Shown here: piece by piece, positions 7,800-15,381 of the stretch
Layout: every line of letters begins with the position of its first letter
Position numbering within the stretch: position 1 is the stretch's first letter
From: Actinobacteria bacterium OK074
GTDB taxonomy: Bacteria > Actinomycetota > Actinomycetes > Streptomycetales > Streptomycetaceae
Direction of reading: 5' to 3'
DNA length: 64,000 nt
NCBI GenBank assembly: GCA_001298575.1
Contig: LJCV01000144.1
Location: forward strand, 1-64,000
The notes under the pieces: generated by a model
Told to the model about the DNA's origin: nothing
Seen by the model: the letters and a program-made list of their open reading frames with translations, nothing else
The model's database searches: none
Translations under genes and position numbers: made by a program

Positions 7800-8945
7800 G
7801 TGTCCCTCACCTTCCACTGGTTCCTGCCCACCAACGGCGACAGCCGCCATGTCGTGGGCGGCGGTCACGGCACCCCCGCCACCATCTCCGGGCGCGACCG
7901 GCCGCCCACGGTCGCCTACCTGAGCCAGATCGCCCGCGCCGCCGAGGACCTCGGCTTCGTCGGCGCGCTCACCCCCACCGGCGCCTGGTGCGAGGACGCC
8001 TGGCTGACCACCGCGATGGTCGCCCAGAACAGCGAGCGGCTGAAGTTCCTGGTCGCCTTCCGCCCCGGCTTCGTCTCGCCGACGCTCGCCGCGCAGATGG
8101 CCTCCACCTTCCAGCGGCAGACCGGCGGACGGCTGCTGCTCAACGTGGTGACCGGCGGCGAGAGCCACGAGCAGCGCGCCTACGGCGACTTCCTCGACAA
8201 GGACGCCCGCTACCGTCGTACCGGCGAATTCCTGGAGATCGTCCGGCAGTTGTGGGAGGGCAAGACCGTCGACCTGGCCGGGGAGCACCTCCAGGTGGAG
8301 GAAGCCAAGCTGGCCCGGGTGCCGGATCCGATCCCCGAGGTGTACTTCGGCGGGTCCTCGCCCGTCGCTGGGGAGATCGCCGCGAAGCACGTCGACGTGT
8401 ACCTGACGTGGGGGGAGCCGCCGGCGCAGGTCGCCGAGAAGATCGCCTGGGTGCGGGGGCTGGCCGCCGCGCAGGGGCGCACCGTGCGGTTCGGCATCCG
8501 GCTGCACGTCATCACCCGGGACACCTCCGAGCAGGCATGGGCCGAGGCCAACCGGCTGCTCGAAGGGTTCGACGCGGAGACCGTGCGGTCCGTACAGGCG
8601 GGGCTCGCGCGCAGCGAGTCGGAGGGGCAGCGGCGGATGCTCGCGCTGCACGGCGGCGGCAGCCGGGACGGGCTGGAGATCCATCCCCATCTGTGGGCGG
8701 GGATCGGGGTGGTGCGCGGGGGTGCGGGGACGGCGCTGGTGGGCAGCCACGAGGAGGTCGCTTCTTCGATCAAGGAGTACGCGGCGTTGGGGATCGAGGA
8801 GTTCGTGCTGTCCGGGTATCCGCATCTGGAGGAGGCGTACTGGTTCGGGGAGGGGGTGTTGCCGCTGCTCGCCGCGGAGGGGGTTTGGCGGCATCCGTTC
8901 GGCAAGGTTGCCGTGGGGGGTTCTCAGGTGCCGTTTGCTGGTTGA
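7800..8945 (+). CDS. ssuD: FMNH2-dependent alkanesulfonate monooxygenase SsuD
   Basis: 381 residues from a GTG with GGAG ten bases upstream. Luciferase-like barrel with SsuD signatures: start LTFHWFLPTNGDSR, GALTPTGAWCEDAW (with the conserved Cys), LLLNVVTGGESHEQ, VYFGGSS, YLTWGEPPAQVAEKI and the active-site region SGYPHLEEAY near the C-terminus. It splits C1-C14 alkanesulfonates into aldehyde and sulfite using FMNH2 and oxygen. No sulfonate ABC transporter (ssuABC) is adjacent, so uptake must be encoded elsewhere. Late codons use more G-rich wobble positions than the first half, but the frame is intact. Confidence 0.92.
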   Translation: MSLTFHWFLPTNGDSRHVVGGGHGTPATISGRDRPPTVAYLSQIARAAEDLGFVGALTPTGAWCEDAWLTTAMVAQNSERLKFLVAFRPGFVSPTLAAQMASTFQRQTGGRLLLNVVTGGESHEQRAYGDFLDKDARYRRTGEFLEIVRQLWEGKTVDLAGEHLQVEEAKLARVPDPIPEVYFGGSSPVAGEIAAKHVDVYLTWGEPPAQVAEKIAWVRGLAAAQGRTVRFGIRLHVITRDTSEQAWAEANRLLEGFDAETVRSVQAGLARSESEGQRRMLALHGGGSRDGLEIHPHLWAGIGVVRGGAGTALVGSHEEVASSIKEYAALGIEEFVLSGYPHLEEAYWFGEGVLPLLAAEGVWRHPFGKVAVGGSQVPFAG

Positions 8946-9474
8946 GCGGTGGGGTGCGTTTATGGGTGCGGGTCGGCTTGTGGTTGCTCGCGTAGTTCCC
9001 CGCGCCCCTAAAGCGCATGGTTGCCCGTGGCGCCAATGCAACAGCGACGGGGCCGACCTCGCCGGGTGTTGGGCCGGGTGGACCGAGGCCATCGAGCGGC
9101 CGCCCAGGGGCGACGCGCGCAGACCCGGTTGCCGCGGGCCTCGGTGAAGGCGAATACAACTTCAGTCACGAGAGGCTCATTTGAAGGCGCCGACGAACTG
9201 AAACGCTTTCGCTTTGGCGCCGCAGGCAACCGTGCGCACCCTTGGCGCCCCGGGCAACCACTCGTCTTTAGGGGCGCGGGGCTGTGACATTGTGCGGCTC
9301 CGCCGCGTGGGCGCGAGCAACCACGGCCGACCCGCGCCCGACCAACAACCCCGCCCCAACGGAAGGTTGGTTTCCAGGACGCCCACCCCGCTCTCGTGAT
9401 GTCATGCCCCTGACTACCACGACTGTCGGCTGGGCAAGCCGCGAGGCGCCCCCGTCCCCACGAAGGGCACCGTG
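8946..9474. other. Gene-free 0.5-kb gap holding degenerate dispersed repeats
   Basis: No credible gene. The stretch contains fragments of short sequences that recur between genes here and commonly in Streptomyces: TTCCCCGCGCCCCT on one strand at the left, AGGGGCGCGGGGCTGTGAC on the other at the right, then GCGGCTCCGCCGCGTGGGCG. Two direct copies of TTGGCGCC-x2-GGGCAACC-like sequence also occur around 9214-9260. It looks like a decayed repeat cluster. Confidence 0.6.
8998..9281. repeat. Imperfect inverted repeat with 39-40-base arms
   Basis: Left arm 8998-9036 and right arm 9242-9281 are near complements: both contain CCCCGCGCCCCTAAAG and TGGTTGCCCGkGGCGCCAA when read outward to inward, about 205 bases apart. 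No transposase frame lies between them. The outer part matches the repeat at 61160-61202. Confidence 0.7.
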
Positions 9475-10851
9475 ATGCGCACCCCCCGCACGGCCGGACC
9501 CGCGGCGACCGGCGTCGCCGTCGCGCTGGCCGCCCTGCTCCTCGCCCCCGCCCCCGAAGCCTCCGCCGCCGCCCCCGCCGACGGCGCCTACTACGTGCAG
9601 AGCGCCGTCACCGGGCTCGACGCCGCCGACAACGGGGGAGCGGTCGAGCAGCACAACCCCAAGGGCGACGAGGACCACCAACAGTGGAACCTCCGGGCGA
9701 GCGGCACCTCGTACGTCCTGGAGAGTGCCGACACCGCCGGGAGCTGTCTCGGCCGTTCCGGCGCCCTGGCCGCGACCGTCGCGTGTACGAGCACCGACGC
9801 GGCCTGGACCGTCACGGCCCTGGGCGGCGACCAGTACACGCTCCAAGTCCCGGGCACGGCAAGCTACTTGACCGTTGCCGCCAAGCCGTCCGGCGCCAAC
9901 TACCCGGCCCGGCTGGCCATCGGCGGCTCCGGGGGCCTCGCCGCCTGGTACCTGACACCGGTGACCTCACCCACCAGCCCCATGCCCGCCGCCGACCAGC
10001 GCACCCTGGACCAGGTCACCTTCCTCACCGCCCACAACGCGTACGCCAACGGCGTCGACGGCGGTTTCGCGCCGCCGGTCGTCAACCTCTTCCCCAACCA
10101 GTCGCGCGGCATCGACCAGCAACTCGCCGACGGCGTACGGGGGTTCATGCTGGACATCTACCAGACCCCGGACGGCGCGATCCTCTGCCACGACAGCTGC
10201 ACCCTGGTCGGCAACCCGGTCGCCCTGTGGGTCGACCTCCAGCGCATCGTCACCTTCCTCCAGGCCCACCCCGACCAGTTCGTCACCGTCTTCCTGGAGG
10301 ACTACGTCGACCCCGGCGTCCTGCGCGACGCGCTCGCCAAGGTCAGCGGCCTGTCCGACGTCCTGTACCGGCCCGACCGGACCGGGGTGAAGACCACCGG
10401 CTGGCCGAAGATGTCCGATCTGATCGCCGCGAACCACCGGCTGCTGATCTTCACCGACCACAGCAAGGCCGCGGACCAGAGCGCCGGGCTCACCCGGGAC
10501 AGCTTCGGCGTGATGTACCAGAAGGACTGGACCGTCGAGAACTACTGGTCCATGGGCTCCGGCGCGGGCGACTCCGACTGGTCCTGCTACAGCCGCTGGT
10601 ACGACGCGAACACCAACATCCCGCTGACCCGCACCGAGACCGGCTTCCGCCCGCTGTTCGTCATGAACCACTTCCGGGACGTGGCCCTCGCCGCCACCGC
10701 GCAGACCGACAACACCAAACTCGCCGACCGCGCCCGGCGGTTCTGCCAGCCGGCCGCCCGCAAGAAGCCCAACTACCTCGCCGTGGACCGCTACGACCTC
10801 GGTGATCCGGCCGCCGCGGTCAGCACCCTCAACACGTACACGTATCCGTAA
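9475..10851 (+). CDS. Secreted PI-PLC-like phosphodiesterase with lectin-like N-domain
   Basis: 458 residues; ATG chosen, with a GTG one codon earlier and AAGGG just upstream. Residues 1-31 form a Sec signal peptide ending ASAAAP. About residues 35-165 resemble a ricin-B/beta-trefoil-like region (QQWNLR repeats). The rest is a phosphatidylinositol-specific phospholipase C X domain with both catalytic histidines: FLTAHNAYANG (His187) and LCHDSC (His239), plus FLEDYV. Such enzymes cleave phosphoinositide-type phosphodiesters outside the cell. No lipoprotein or wall anchor is present, so it should be released. Eukaryotic-type PI-PLC X proteins of this form are frequent in Streptomyces. It is monocistronic. 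Confidence 0.82.
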   Translation: MRTPRTAGPAATGVAVALAALLLAPAPEASAAAPADGAYYVQSAVTGLDAADNGGAVEQHNPKGDEDHQQWNLRASGTSYVLESADTAGSCLGRSGALAATVACTSTDAAWTVTALGGDQYTLQVPGTASYLTVAAKPSGANYPARLAIGGSGGLAAWYLTPVTSPTSPMPAADQRTLDQVTFLTAHNAYANGVDGGFAPPVVNLFPNQSRGIDQQLADGVRGFMLDIYQTPDGAILCHDSCTLVGNPVALWVDLQRIVTFLQAHPDQFVTVFLEDYVDPGVLRDALAKVSGLSDVLYRPDRTGVKTTGWPKMSDLIAANHRLLIFTDHSKAADQSAGLTRDSFGVMYQKDWTVENYWSMGSGAGDSDWSCYSRWYDANTNIPLTRTETGFRPLFVMNHFRDVALAATAQTDNTKLADRARRFCQPAARKKPNYLAVDRYDLGDPAAAVSTLNTYTYP

Positions 10852-10893
10852 AAACCGCACGACCAGCCACCGGGCCTGTGCGAGGATCCCGCG

Positions 10894-11808
10894 ATGACCT
10901 CACAGACGATCACCGCGGCCGACGCGGGCACCTGGGAACTCGGCGATCTGTCCGTCAGCCGGATCGGCTTCGGCGCGATGCGGCTGACGGGCAGCGCGGC
11001 CTTCCACCACGGCACTCCGAGCGATCGTGGCCGGTCGATCGCCGTCCTGCGCAAGGCGGTCGAACTCGGCGTGAACCACATCGACACCGCCGCCTTCTAC
11101 TTCTCCCGGCTGCGCTCGGCGAACGAGATCATCAACAGCGCGCTGGCCCCGTACCCGGACGACCTGGTCATCGCCACGAAGGTCGGCCCGCTGCGCGACT
11201 ACGCGGGGGAGTGGGCCACCTGGGCCCGCCCCGACCAACTGCGCAGCCATGTCGAGGAGAACCTGCGCCAGCTCGGCCGCGACCACCTGGACCTGGTCTA
11301 TCTGCGCAAGTCGGATCGGGTGGACTCGGTCTCCGAACACTTCGGCGCGCTGGCCGGGTTGAGGGAGGAGGGGCTCATCAGGCACCTCGGCATCTCCGGC
11401 GTCGAGCCGCGCCACCTGGCCGAGGCGCAGGCAATCGCGCCGGTGGTGAGCGTGCAGAACCAGTACGGGCTGCACGCGCCCGACCCGCTGACCGACGAAC
11501 TCCTGCGGATCTGCGGCGAACAGGGCATCGCCTTCGTGCCGTTCTTCGCGATTGCGGGCAAGGGCGGCTCGCGCGGACCGGGTGATGATGCCGACGAGGT
11601 GATCGCCGCGGTCGCCCGGGCCCACGGCGCGAGCCCCGCACAGGTCCGGCTGGCCTGGACCCTCCACCAGGGCCCGCACGTGCTCGCCATCCCGGGCACC
11701 GGCGACCCCGGCCACCTCACGGAGAACGTGGCGGCGGGCGCGCTGCGCCTGACCGAGGCGGAGGTGGCCCGCCTGGACGCGCTGCACCGCGGCGGCGGGG
11801 CCGGGTAA
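10894..11808 (+). CDS. Aldo/keto reductase, PdxI-like
   Basis: 304 residues. TIM-barrel aldo/keto reductase with NADPH-binding C-terminal PGTGDPGHLTENV and the catalytic Asp/Tyr region VNHIDTAAFYFS. The layout (LRKAVELGVNHIDT, INSALAPYPDDLVIATKVG, DLVYLRKSD, VSVQNQYG) follows E. coli PdxI, a pyridoxal reductase, more closely than sugar or steroid reductases. The usual catalytic His after beta-4 is replaced within YLRKSD, as in the PdxI branch. Substrate is therefore a guess: pyridoxal or another small aldehyde. Followed at once by a perfect 15-bp hairpin terminator shared with the convergent hydrolase gene. Confidence 0.85.
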   Translation: MTSQTITAADAGTWELGDLSVSRIGFGAMRLTGSAAFHHGTPSDRGRSIAVLRKAVELGVNHIDTAAFYFSRLRSANEIINSALAPYPDDLVIATKVGPLRDYAGEWATWARPDQLRSHVEENLRQLGRDHLDLVYLRKSDRVDSVSEHFGALAGLREEGLIRHLGISGVEPRHLAEAQAIAPVVSVQNQYGLHAPDPLTDELLRICGEQGIAFVPFFAIAGKGGSRGPGDDADEVIAAVARAHGASPAQVRLAWTLHQGPHVLAIPGTGDPGHLTENVAAGALRLTEAEVARLDALHRGGGAG

Positions 11809-11821
11809 CGGCGCCCCGCAC

Positions 11822-11856
11822 GCGTCAACGCCCCGGCGGAACCGGGGCGTTGACGC
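11822..11856. terminator. Bidirectional terminator, 15-bp perfect stem
   Basis: GCGTCAACGCCCCGG (11822-11836) pairs perfectly with 11842-11856 around the loop CGGAA. It sits between two convergent genes, 14 bases after one stop and 17 before the other. Confidence 0.85.
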
Positions 11857-11873
11857 ACTGCTGTCCTGCCGTC

Positions 11874-12584
11874 CTAGCCGAGCCGCGCCCGCAGGAACGC
11901 CAGCGTGCTCTCCCACGCCTGCGCGGCGGACCCGGCGTCGTACACCTCCGCGCGGCCGTCGTTGAAGAAGGCGTGCTGGGCCGGGTAGACGCGCAGGTCC
12001 GGGGTGATGCCGGACTGGCTCTCGATCGCCTCGGCCAGCGTCTTGAGGCTGTCCACCGGAATGCCCGTGTCGTGCTCGCCGTAGTGCCCGAGCACCTGCG
12101 CCTTGAGGCCGGAGAAGTCGGGCAGTTCGCCGCGGATCACGCCGTAGAATGGCACCGCGGCCGAGACCCGGGGGTCGGCCGCCGCCTGGTACAGCACGAA
12201 GCCGCCGCCCATGCAGAAGCCCACCGAGCCGACCGTCTCCGACGTCACCTCGGGCAGACCCAGCAGGTAGTCCACCGCGCCCGAGAGCAGTTCGACGCCG
12301 CTGGGGATGGGCAGGGCCTGCATCATCCGCAGGGCCTCGGCGCTGTCGTGGGCGACGTTGCCGCCGTACAGGTCGGGCGCGAGCGCCACGAAGCCCTCGG
12401 CGGCCAGCCGCCGGGTGACGTCCGCGATGTGGTCGGTCAGGCCCCACCACTCCTGGATCACGATCACACCGGGGCCCTGCCCGGACGGCGGCAGCGCCAG
12501 GTAGCCGTGGGCGGTCGAACCGGCGCTCGGGAACGTGACGTTCTGGTGGGCCGGGGAACCGGTCGGCTTGGGCAGCTCGGACAT
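11874..12584 (-). CDS. Dienelactone hydrolase family protein
   Basis: 236 residues from an ATG with ACAGGAG upstream; a longer in-frame start lacks a ribosome site. Alpha/beta hydrolase of the dienelactone-hydrolase type with Cys nucleophile in GFCMGG (Cys124), the conserved Glu in QEWWGL and the His near the C-terminus in PAQHAFFND. Classical members open dienelactones in chloroaromatic breakdown; many bacterial members are of unknown substrate. There is no ring-cleavage gene nearby, so the role is open. Separated from the DinB gene upstream by a 10-bp hairpin. Confidence 0.88.
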   Translation of the reverse strand: MSELPKPTGSPAHQNVTFPSAGSTAHGYLALPPSGQGPGVIVIQEWWGLTDHIADVTRRLAAEGFVALAPDLYGGNVAHDSAEALRMMQALPIPSGVELLSGAVDYLLGLPEVTSETVGSVGFCMGGGFVLYQAAADPRVSAAVPFYGVIRGELPDFSGLKAQVLGHYGEHDTGIPVDSLKTLAEAIESQSGITPDLRVYPAQHAFFNDGRAEVYDAGSAAQAWESTLAFLRARLG

Positions 12585-12622
12585 GACAGTCAACTCCTGT
12601 GGGGGACAGGTGGCTCGCTCAC

Positions 12623-12649
12623 AACGCACCGGAACGGACCCGGTGCGTT
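12623..12649 (-). terminator. Hairpin between DinB and dienelactone hydrolase genes
   Basis: AACGCACCGG (12623-12632) and CCGGTGCGTT (12640-12649) form a perfect 10-bp stem with a seven-base loop, downstream of the DinB-family gene on the minus strand. Confidence 0.6.
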
Positions 12650-12713
12650 CCCCACCCTGTCACGCCGCCTCGGAAGCCCGGCGACCGGCCCGCGGTCGTC
12701 GGCCGTGAGCCCC

Positions 12714-13229
12714 CTACGCGCCGCCGCCCGCCAGCAGCCCCCGGATGTACGCGGCCTGCCCGACGTGCTCCAGGTCGTCGGCGAGCACGCTGACCAGCCG
12801 TACGCCGAGACTGACCGCCGGGGTGAACCGCTCGTCCACGATCCGCTCGAAGTCCGGGGCCTGGAGCGTCGCCAGATATCCCAGGCTCTGCTCGTGCACG
12901 GCGTCGAAGTAGCCGGTCAGCAGGTCGCCGGAGTCCACCCGGACCTTCCCGACCTCCGCCGAACTGTGGCTGTAGCCGGTGTCCGTCGCGGGCAGGTCCA
13001 GCCCGAAGCGCTTCTCCCAGCCCTGGGCCAGCCACACCTGGTCGAACCCGGCGGCCTCGGCGACATGGTCGTCCTGGACCCGGGTGAGGTGCCAGACCAG
13101 CCACGCGATCGAGTTGGCGTCCGGTGCCGGGCGGTGGTTGAGGTCGTCGGGGGCCAGGCCCGCGACGGCGGCGTGGACTTCTTCCTGGATGCGGCCGTAG
13201 CCGTCGATGAGGATGTCCTTCGCATGCAT
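12714..13229 (-). CDS. DinB/DUF664-family protein
   Basis: 171 residues. Four-helix-bundle DinB superfamily, with metal-ligand-type histidines in WLVWHLTRVQDDHV and in DDLEHVGQAAYIRG near the C-terminus. In actinobacteria, members of this superfamily include mycothiol-dependent enzymes and proteins of unknown function. The start at MHAKDILIDGYGRI fits the family; an in-frame ATG six codons upstream is less likely. Transcribed alone between the second LysR gene and the hairpin before the dienelactone hydrolase. Confidence 0.8.
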   Translation of the reverse strand: MHAKDILIDGYGRIQEEVHAAVAGLAPDDLNHRPAPDANSIAWLVWHLTRVQDDHVAEAAGFDQVWLAQGWEKRFGLDLPATDTGYSHSSAEVGKVRVDSGDLLTGYFDAVHEQSLGYLATLQAPDFERIVDERFTPAVSLGVRLVSVLADDLEHVGQAAYIRGLLAGGGA

Positions 13230-13296
13230 GTGTCCACCATCGCGCACGACGGCCCCGGACGCGATCGAAATACGGGATTCCCGCCGGCCCGGGTTC

Positions 13297-14208
13297 CTAC
13301 GCCGCCGTGTCCGCGGTCTCCGCCGCCCGCCGGGCCGCGAGCAGGGCCATCAGCGCGCGGGCCGCCGGGCTGGTGGCGTCCTCGGGCGGCAGCAGGGCCA
13401 CCGTCTCGTACAGCCGCTCGCGGCAGTCCTTCAGGTCCAGCGCCGCGAGGTCGGCGGCCTCCCGCTTGTGGGCGAAGTGCCGCGGTACGACGGCGATGCC
13501 CAGGCCGTCGTGGACGAGTTCCAGGAGGCTGTGCACGTCGTTGACCTCCAGCGGCACCGTCCGCCGCACGCCCGCCTCGGCGAAGACCGCGTCGGTGGTG
13601 CGGCGCGGGCCCCAGTCCGGGTGCAGGTCGACGAACGCCTCACCGGCCAGCTCCGCGGGCGCGACCGCGCCGCCGCCCGCCAGCCGGTGGGCCGGATGGC
13701 ACAGCACCGTCATCGACTCGACGGCCAGCGGCACCGAACGCAGCAGGTCGCCGTCGGTGCGGGTGCGCACCCCGAAGGCCAGGTCGAGGCGGCCCGCCGC
13801 GACGTCCTCCGCCAGCGGGCCCGCGCCCGCCTGCCGCAGCCGGATCTCCACGTCCGGGTGGCGGCGCCGGAACGCGGCCAGCAGCCCGGGCACGTGCAGC
13901 CCGGCCACGCACTGCTCGGAGCCCACGGACAGCGTGCCGCGCAGCACGCCCTGCACCGCCGCGACCGCCTCCCGGGCACACCGCACCCGGTCCAGGATCC
14001 GCTCGGCCTCCAGCAGCAGCGCCCGGCCCGCCTCGGTGAGCGTGACACTGCGGGTGGTGCGGACGAACAGCGGCGCCTGGAGTTCCCGCTCCAGGGCGCG
14101 GATCGAGGCGGACAGGCCCGACTGCGACACCATGAGGCGCTCGGCCGCCCGGGTGAAGTGCCGGTCCTCGGCCACGGCGACGAAATGGGTGAGCTGGCGC
14201 AGTTCCAT
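13297..14208 (-). CDS. LysR-family regulator divergent from aldo/keto reductase
   Basis: 303 residues starting MELRQLTHFVAVAEDRHFTR, the canonical first helix of the LysR DNA-binding domain, followed by the recognition helix (LMVSQSGLSASIRALE) and the effector domain (about 90-290). It lies back to back with a YghZ-type aldo/keto reductase; about 110 bases separate the starts and should hold both promoters and the LysR site. Control of the reductase by this protein is the simplest reading. Many longer frames overlap the same DNA in other phases, but none shows family motifs. Confidence 0.88.
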   Translation of the reverse strand: MELRQLTHFVAVAEDRHFTRAAERLMVSQSGLSASIRALERELQAPLFVRTTRSVTLTEAGRALLLEAERILDRVRCAREAVAAVQGVLRGTLSVGSEQCVAGLHVPGLLAAFRRRHPDVEIRLRQAGAGPLAEDVAAGRLDLAFGVRTRTDGDLLRSVPLAVESMTVLCHPAHRLAGGGAVAPAELAGEAFVDLHPDWGPRRTTDAVFAEAGVRRTVPLEVNDVHSLLELVHDGLGIAVVPRHFAHKREAADLAALDLKDCRERLYETVALLPPEDATSPAARALMALLAARRAAETADTAA

Positions 14209-14316
14209 GATTGAGAAGCGTAACCGGTGAATTCCATCCGATTCTTCTGTTGGACTGCTGCCTGTGGGTCGGTGAGAGTGGACCTCTCGATGCCGACAGC
14301 CTTCCTGGAGTGCACG

Positions 14317-15312
14317 TTGTACACGGCAGAACCCGCACGCTACGAGACCATGCCCTACCGCCGCACCGGCCGCAGCGGGCTCAGGCTCCCCGCGCTCTCG
14401 CTCGGCCTGTGGCACAACTTCGGCCCCGACCGGCCGGTGGACACCCAGCGGCAGATCCTGCGCCGCGCCTTCGACCTGGGCGTCACGCACTTCGACCTGG
14501 CCAACAACTACGGCCCGCCGCCCGGCGCCGCCGAGTCCGCGTTCGGCGAGGCCCTGAAGGCGGACTTCGCCCCGTACCGCGACGAGCTGGTCATCTCGAC
14601 CAAGGCCGGGTACCTGATGTGGCCGGGCCCGTACGGCGAATGGGGCTCCCGCAAGTACCTGCTGTCCTCGCTGGACCAGAGCCTGACCCGGATGGGCCTG
14701 GACTACGTCGACATCTTCTACTCCCACCGCCCCGACCCGGAGACTCCGCTGGAGGAGACGATGGGCGCGCTGCACTCGGCGGTGCGGCAGGGCAAGGCGC
14801 TGTACGCGGGCGTCTCCAACTACTCCCCGGAGCAGACCCGCGAGGCCGCTCGCATCCTCGCCGACCTGGGCACCCCGCTGCTGATCCACCAGCCGCGCTA
14901 CTCGATGCTGGACCGCAGGCCCGAACAGGAGGGCCTCCTGGACACGCTGGAGGACCTGGGCGTCGGCTCCATCGTGTTCTCCCCGCTGGAGCAGGGCCTG
15001 CTGACCGGCCGCTACCTCGACGGCATCCCCGAGGGCTCCCGGGCCGCGGGCGCGAGCCCCTTCCTGAGCGCCGACCGCATCACCGACGACCTCCTTGGGC
15101 GGCTGCGCGCCCTGGACGAGATCGCCAAGTCCCGCGGCCAGTCCCTGGCCCAGCTCGCCCTGGCCTGGGTGCTGCGCGGCGGCCGGGTCACCTCCGCCCT
15201 GATCGGCGCGAGCAGCGCCCAGCAGGTCGAGGACTGCGTGGCGGCCGCCGCCAACCTGGACTTCACGGCGGACGAACTGGCCCGCATCGACCTCCTGGTC
15301 GACGGCGCCTGA
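14317..15312 (+). CDS. Aldo/keto reductase, YghZ/Gpr type
   Basis: 331 residues from a TTG with GGAG six bases upstream. This start gives YTAEPARYETMPYRRTGRSG, which aligns end to end with the E. coli YghZ (GpR) N-terminus; in-frame ATGs at 14290 and 14350 are alternatives. Signatures: ALSLGLWHNFG, THFDLANNYGPPPG (Asp and Tyr of the active site), STKAGYLMWPGPYG, DIFYSHRPD (catalytic His) and VTSALIGASS for NADPH. YghZ reduces L-glyceraldehyde 3-phosphate and other aldehydes such as methylglyoxal, so a detoxifying role is likely. Convergent with tnaA through a strong shared terminator. Confidence 0.88.
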   Translation: MYTAEPARYETMPYRRTGRSGLRLPALSLGLWHNFGPDRPVDTQRQILRRAFDLGVTHFDLANNYGPPPGAAESAFGEALKADFAPYRDELVISTKAGYLMWPGPYGEWGSRKYLLSSLDQSLTRMGLDYVDIFYSHRPDPETPLEETMGALHSAVRQGKALYAGVSNYSPEQTREAARILADLGTPLLIHQPRYSMLDRRPEQEGLLDTLEDLGVGSIVFSPLEQGLLTGRYLDGIPEGSRAAGASPFLSADRITDDLLGRLRALDEIAKSRGQSLAQLALAWVLRGGRVTSALIGASSAQQVEDCVAAAANLDFTADELARIDLLVDGA

Positions 15313-15332
15313 GCCGCACCGTTCACAGAGCC

Positions 15333-15369
15333 GGCAGGCCGCCGTCGAGCAACTCGACGGCGGCCTGCC
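15333..15369. terminator. Bidirectional terminator, 17-bp perfect stem
   Basis: GGCAGGCCGCCGTCGAG (15333-15349) pairs perfectly with 15353-15369 around CAA. It lies between the convergent aldo/keto reductase and tnaA genes. Confidence 0.88.
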
Positions 15370-15381
15370 CGCGTCCGGACC

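Noticed and set aside
8946..9474. Intact insertion sequence or MITE with target duplication
   Set aside because: Inverted arms exist, but no transposase and no convincing flanking direct repeat were found. The segment is better described as degenerate repeats.
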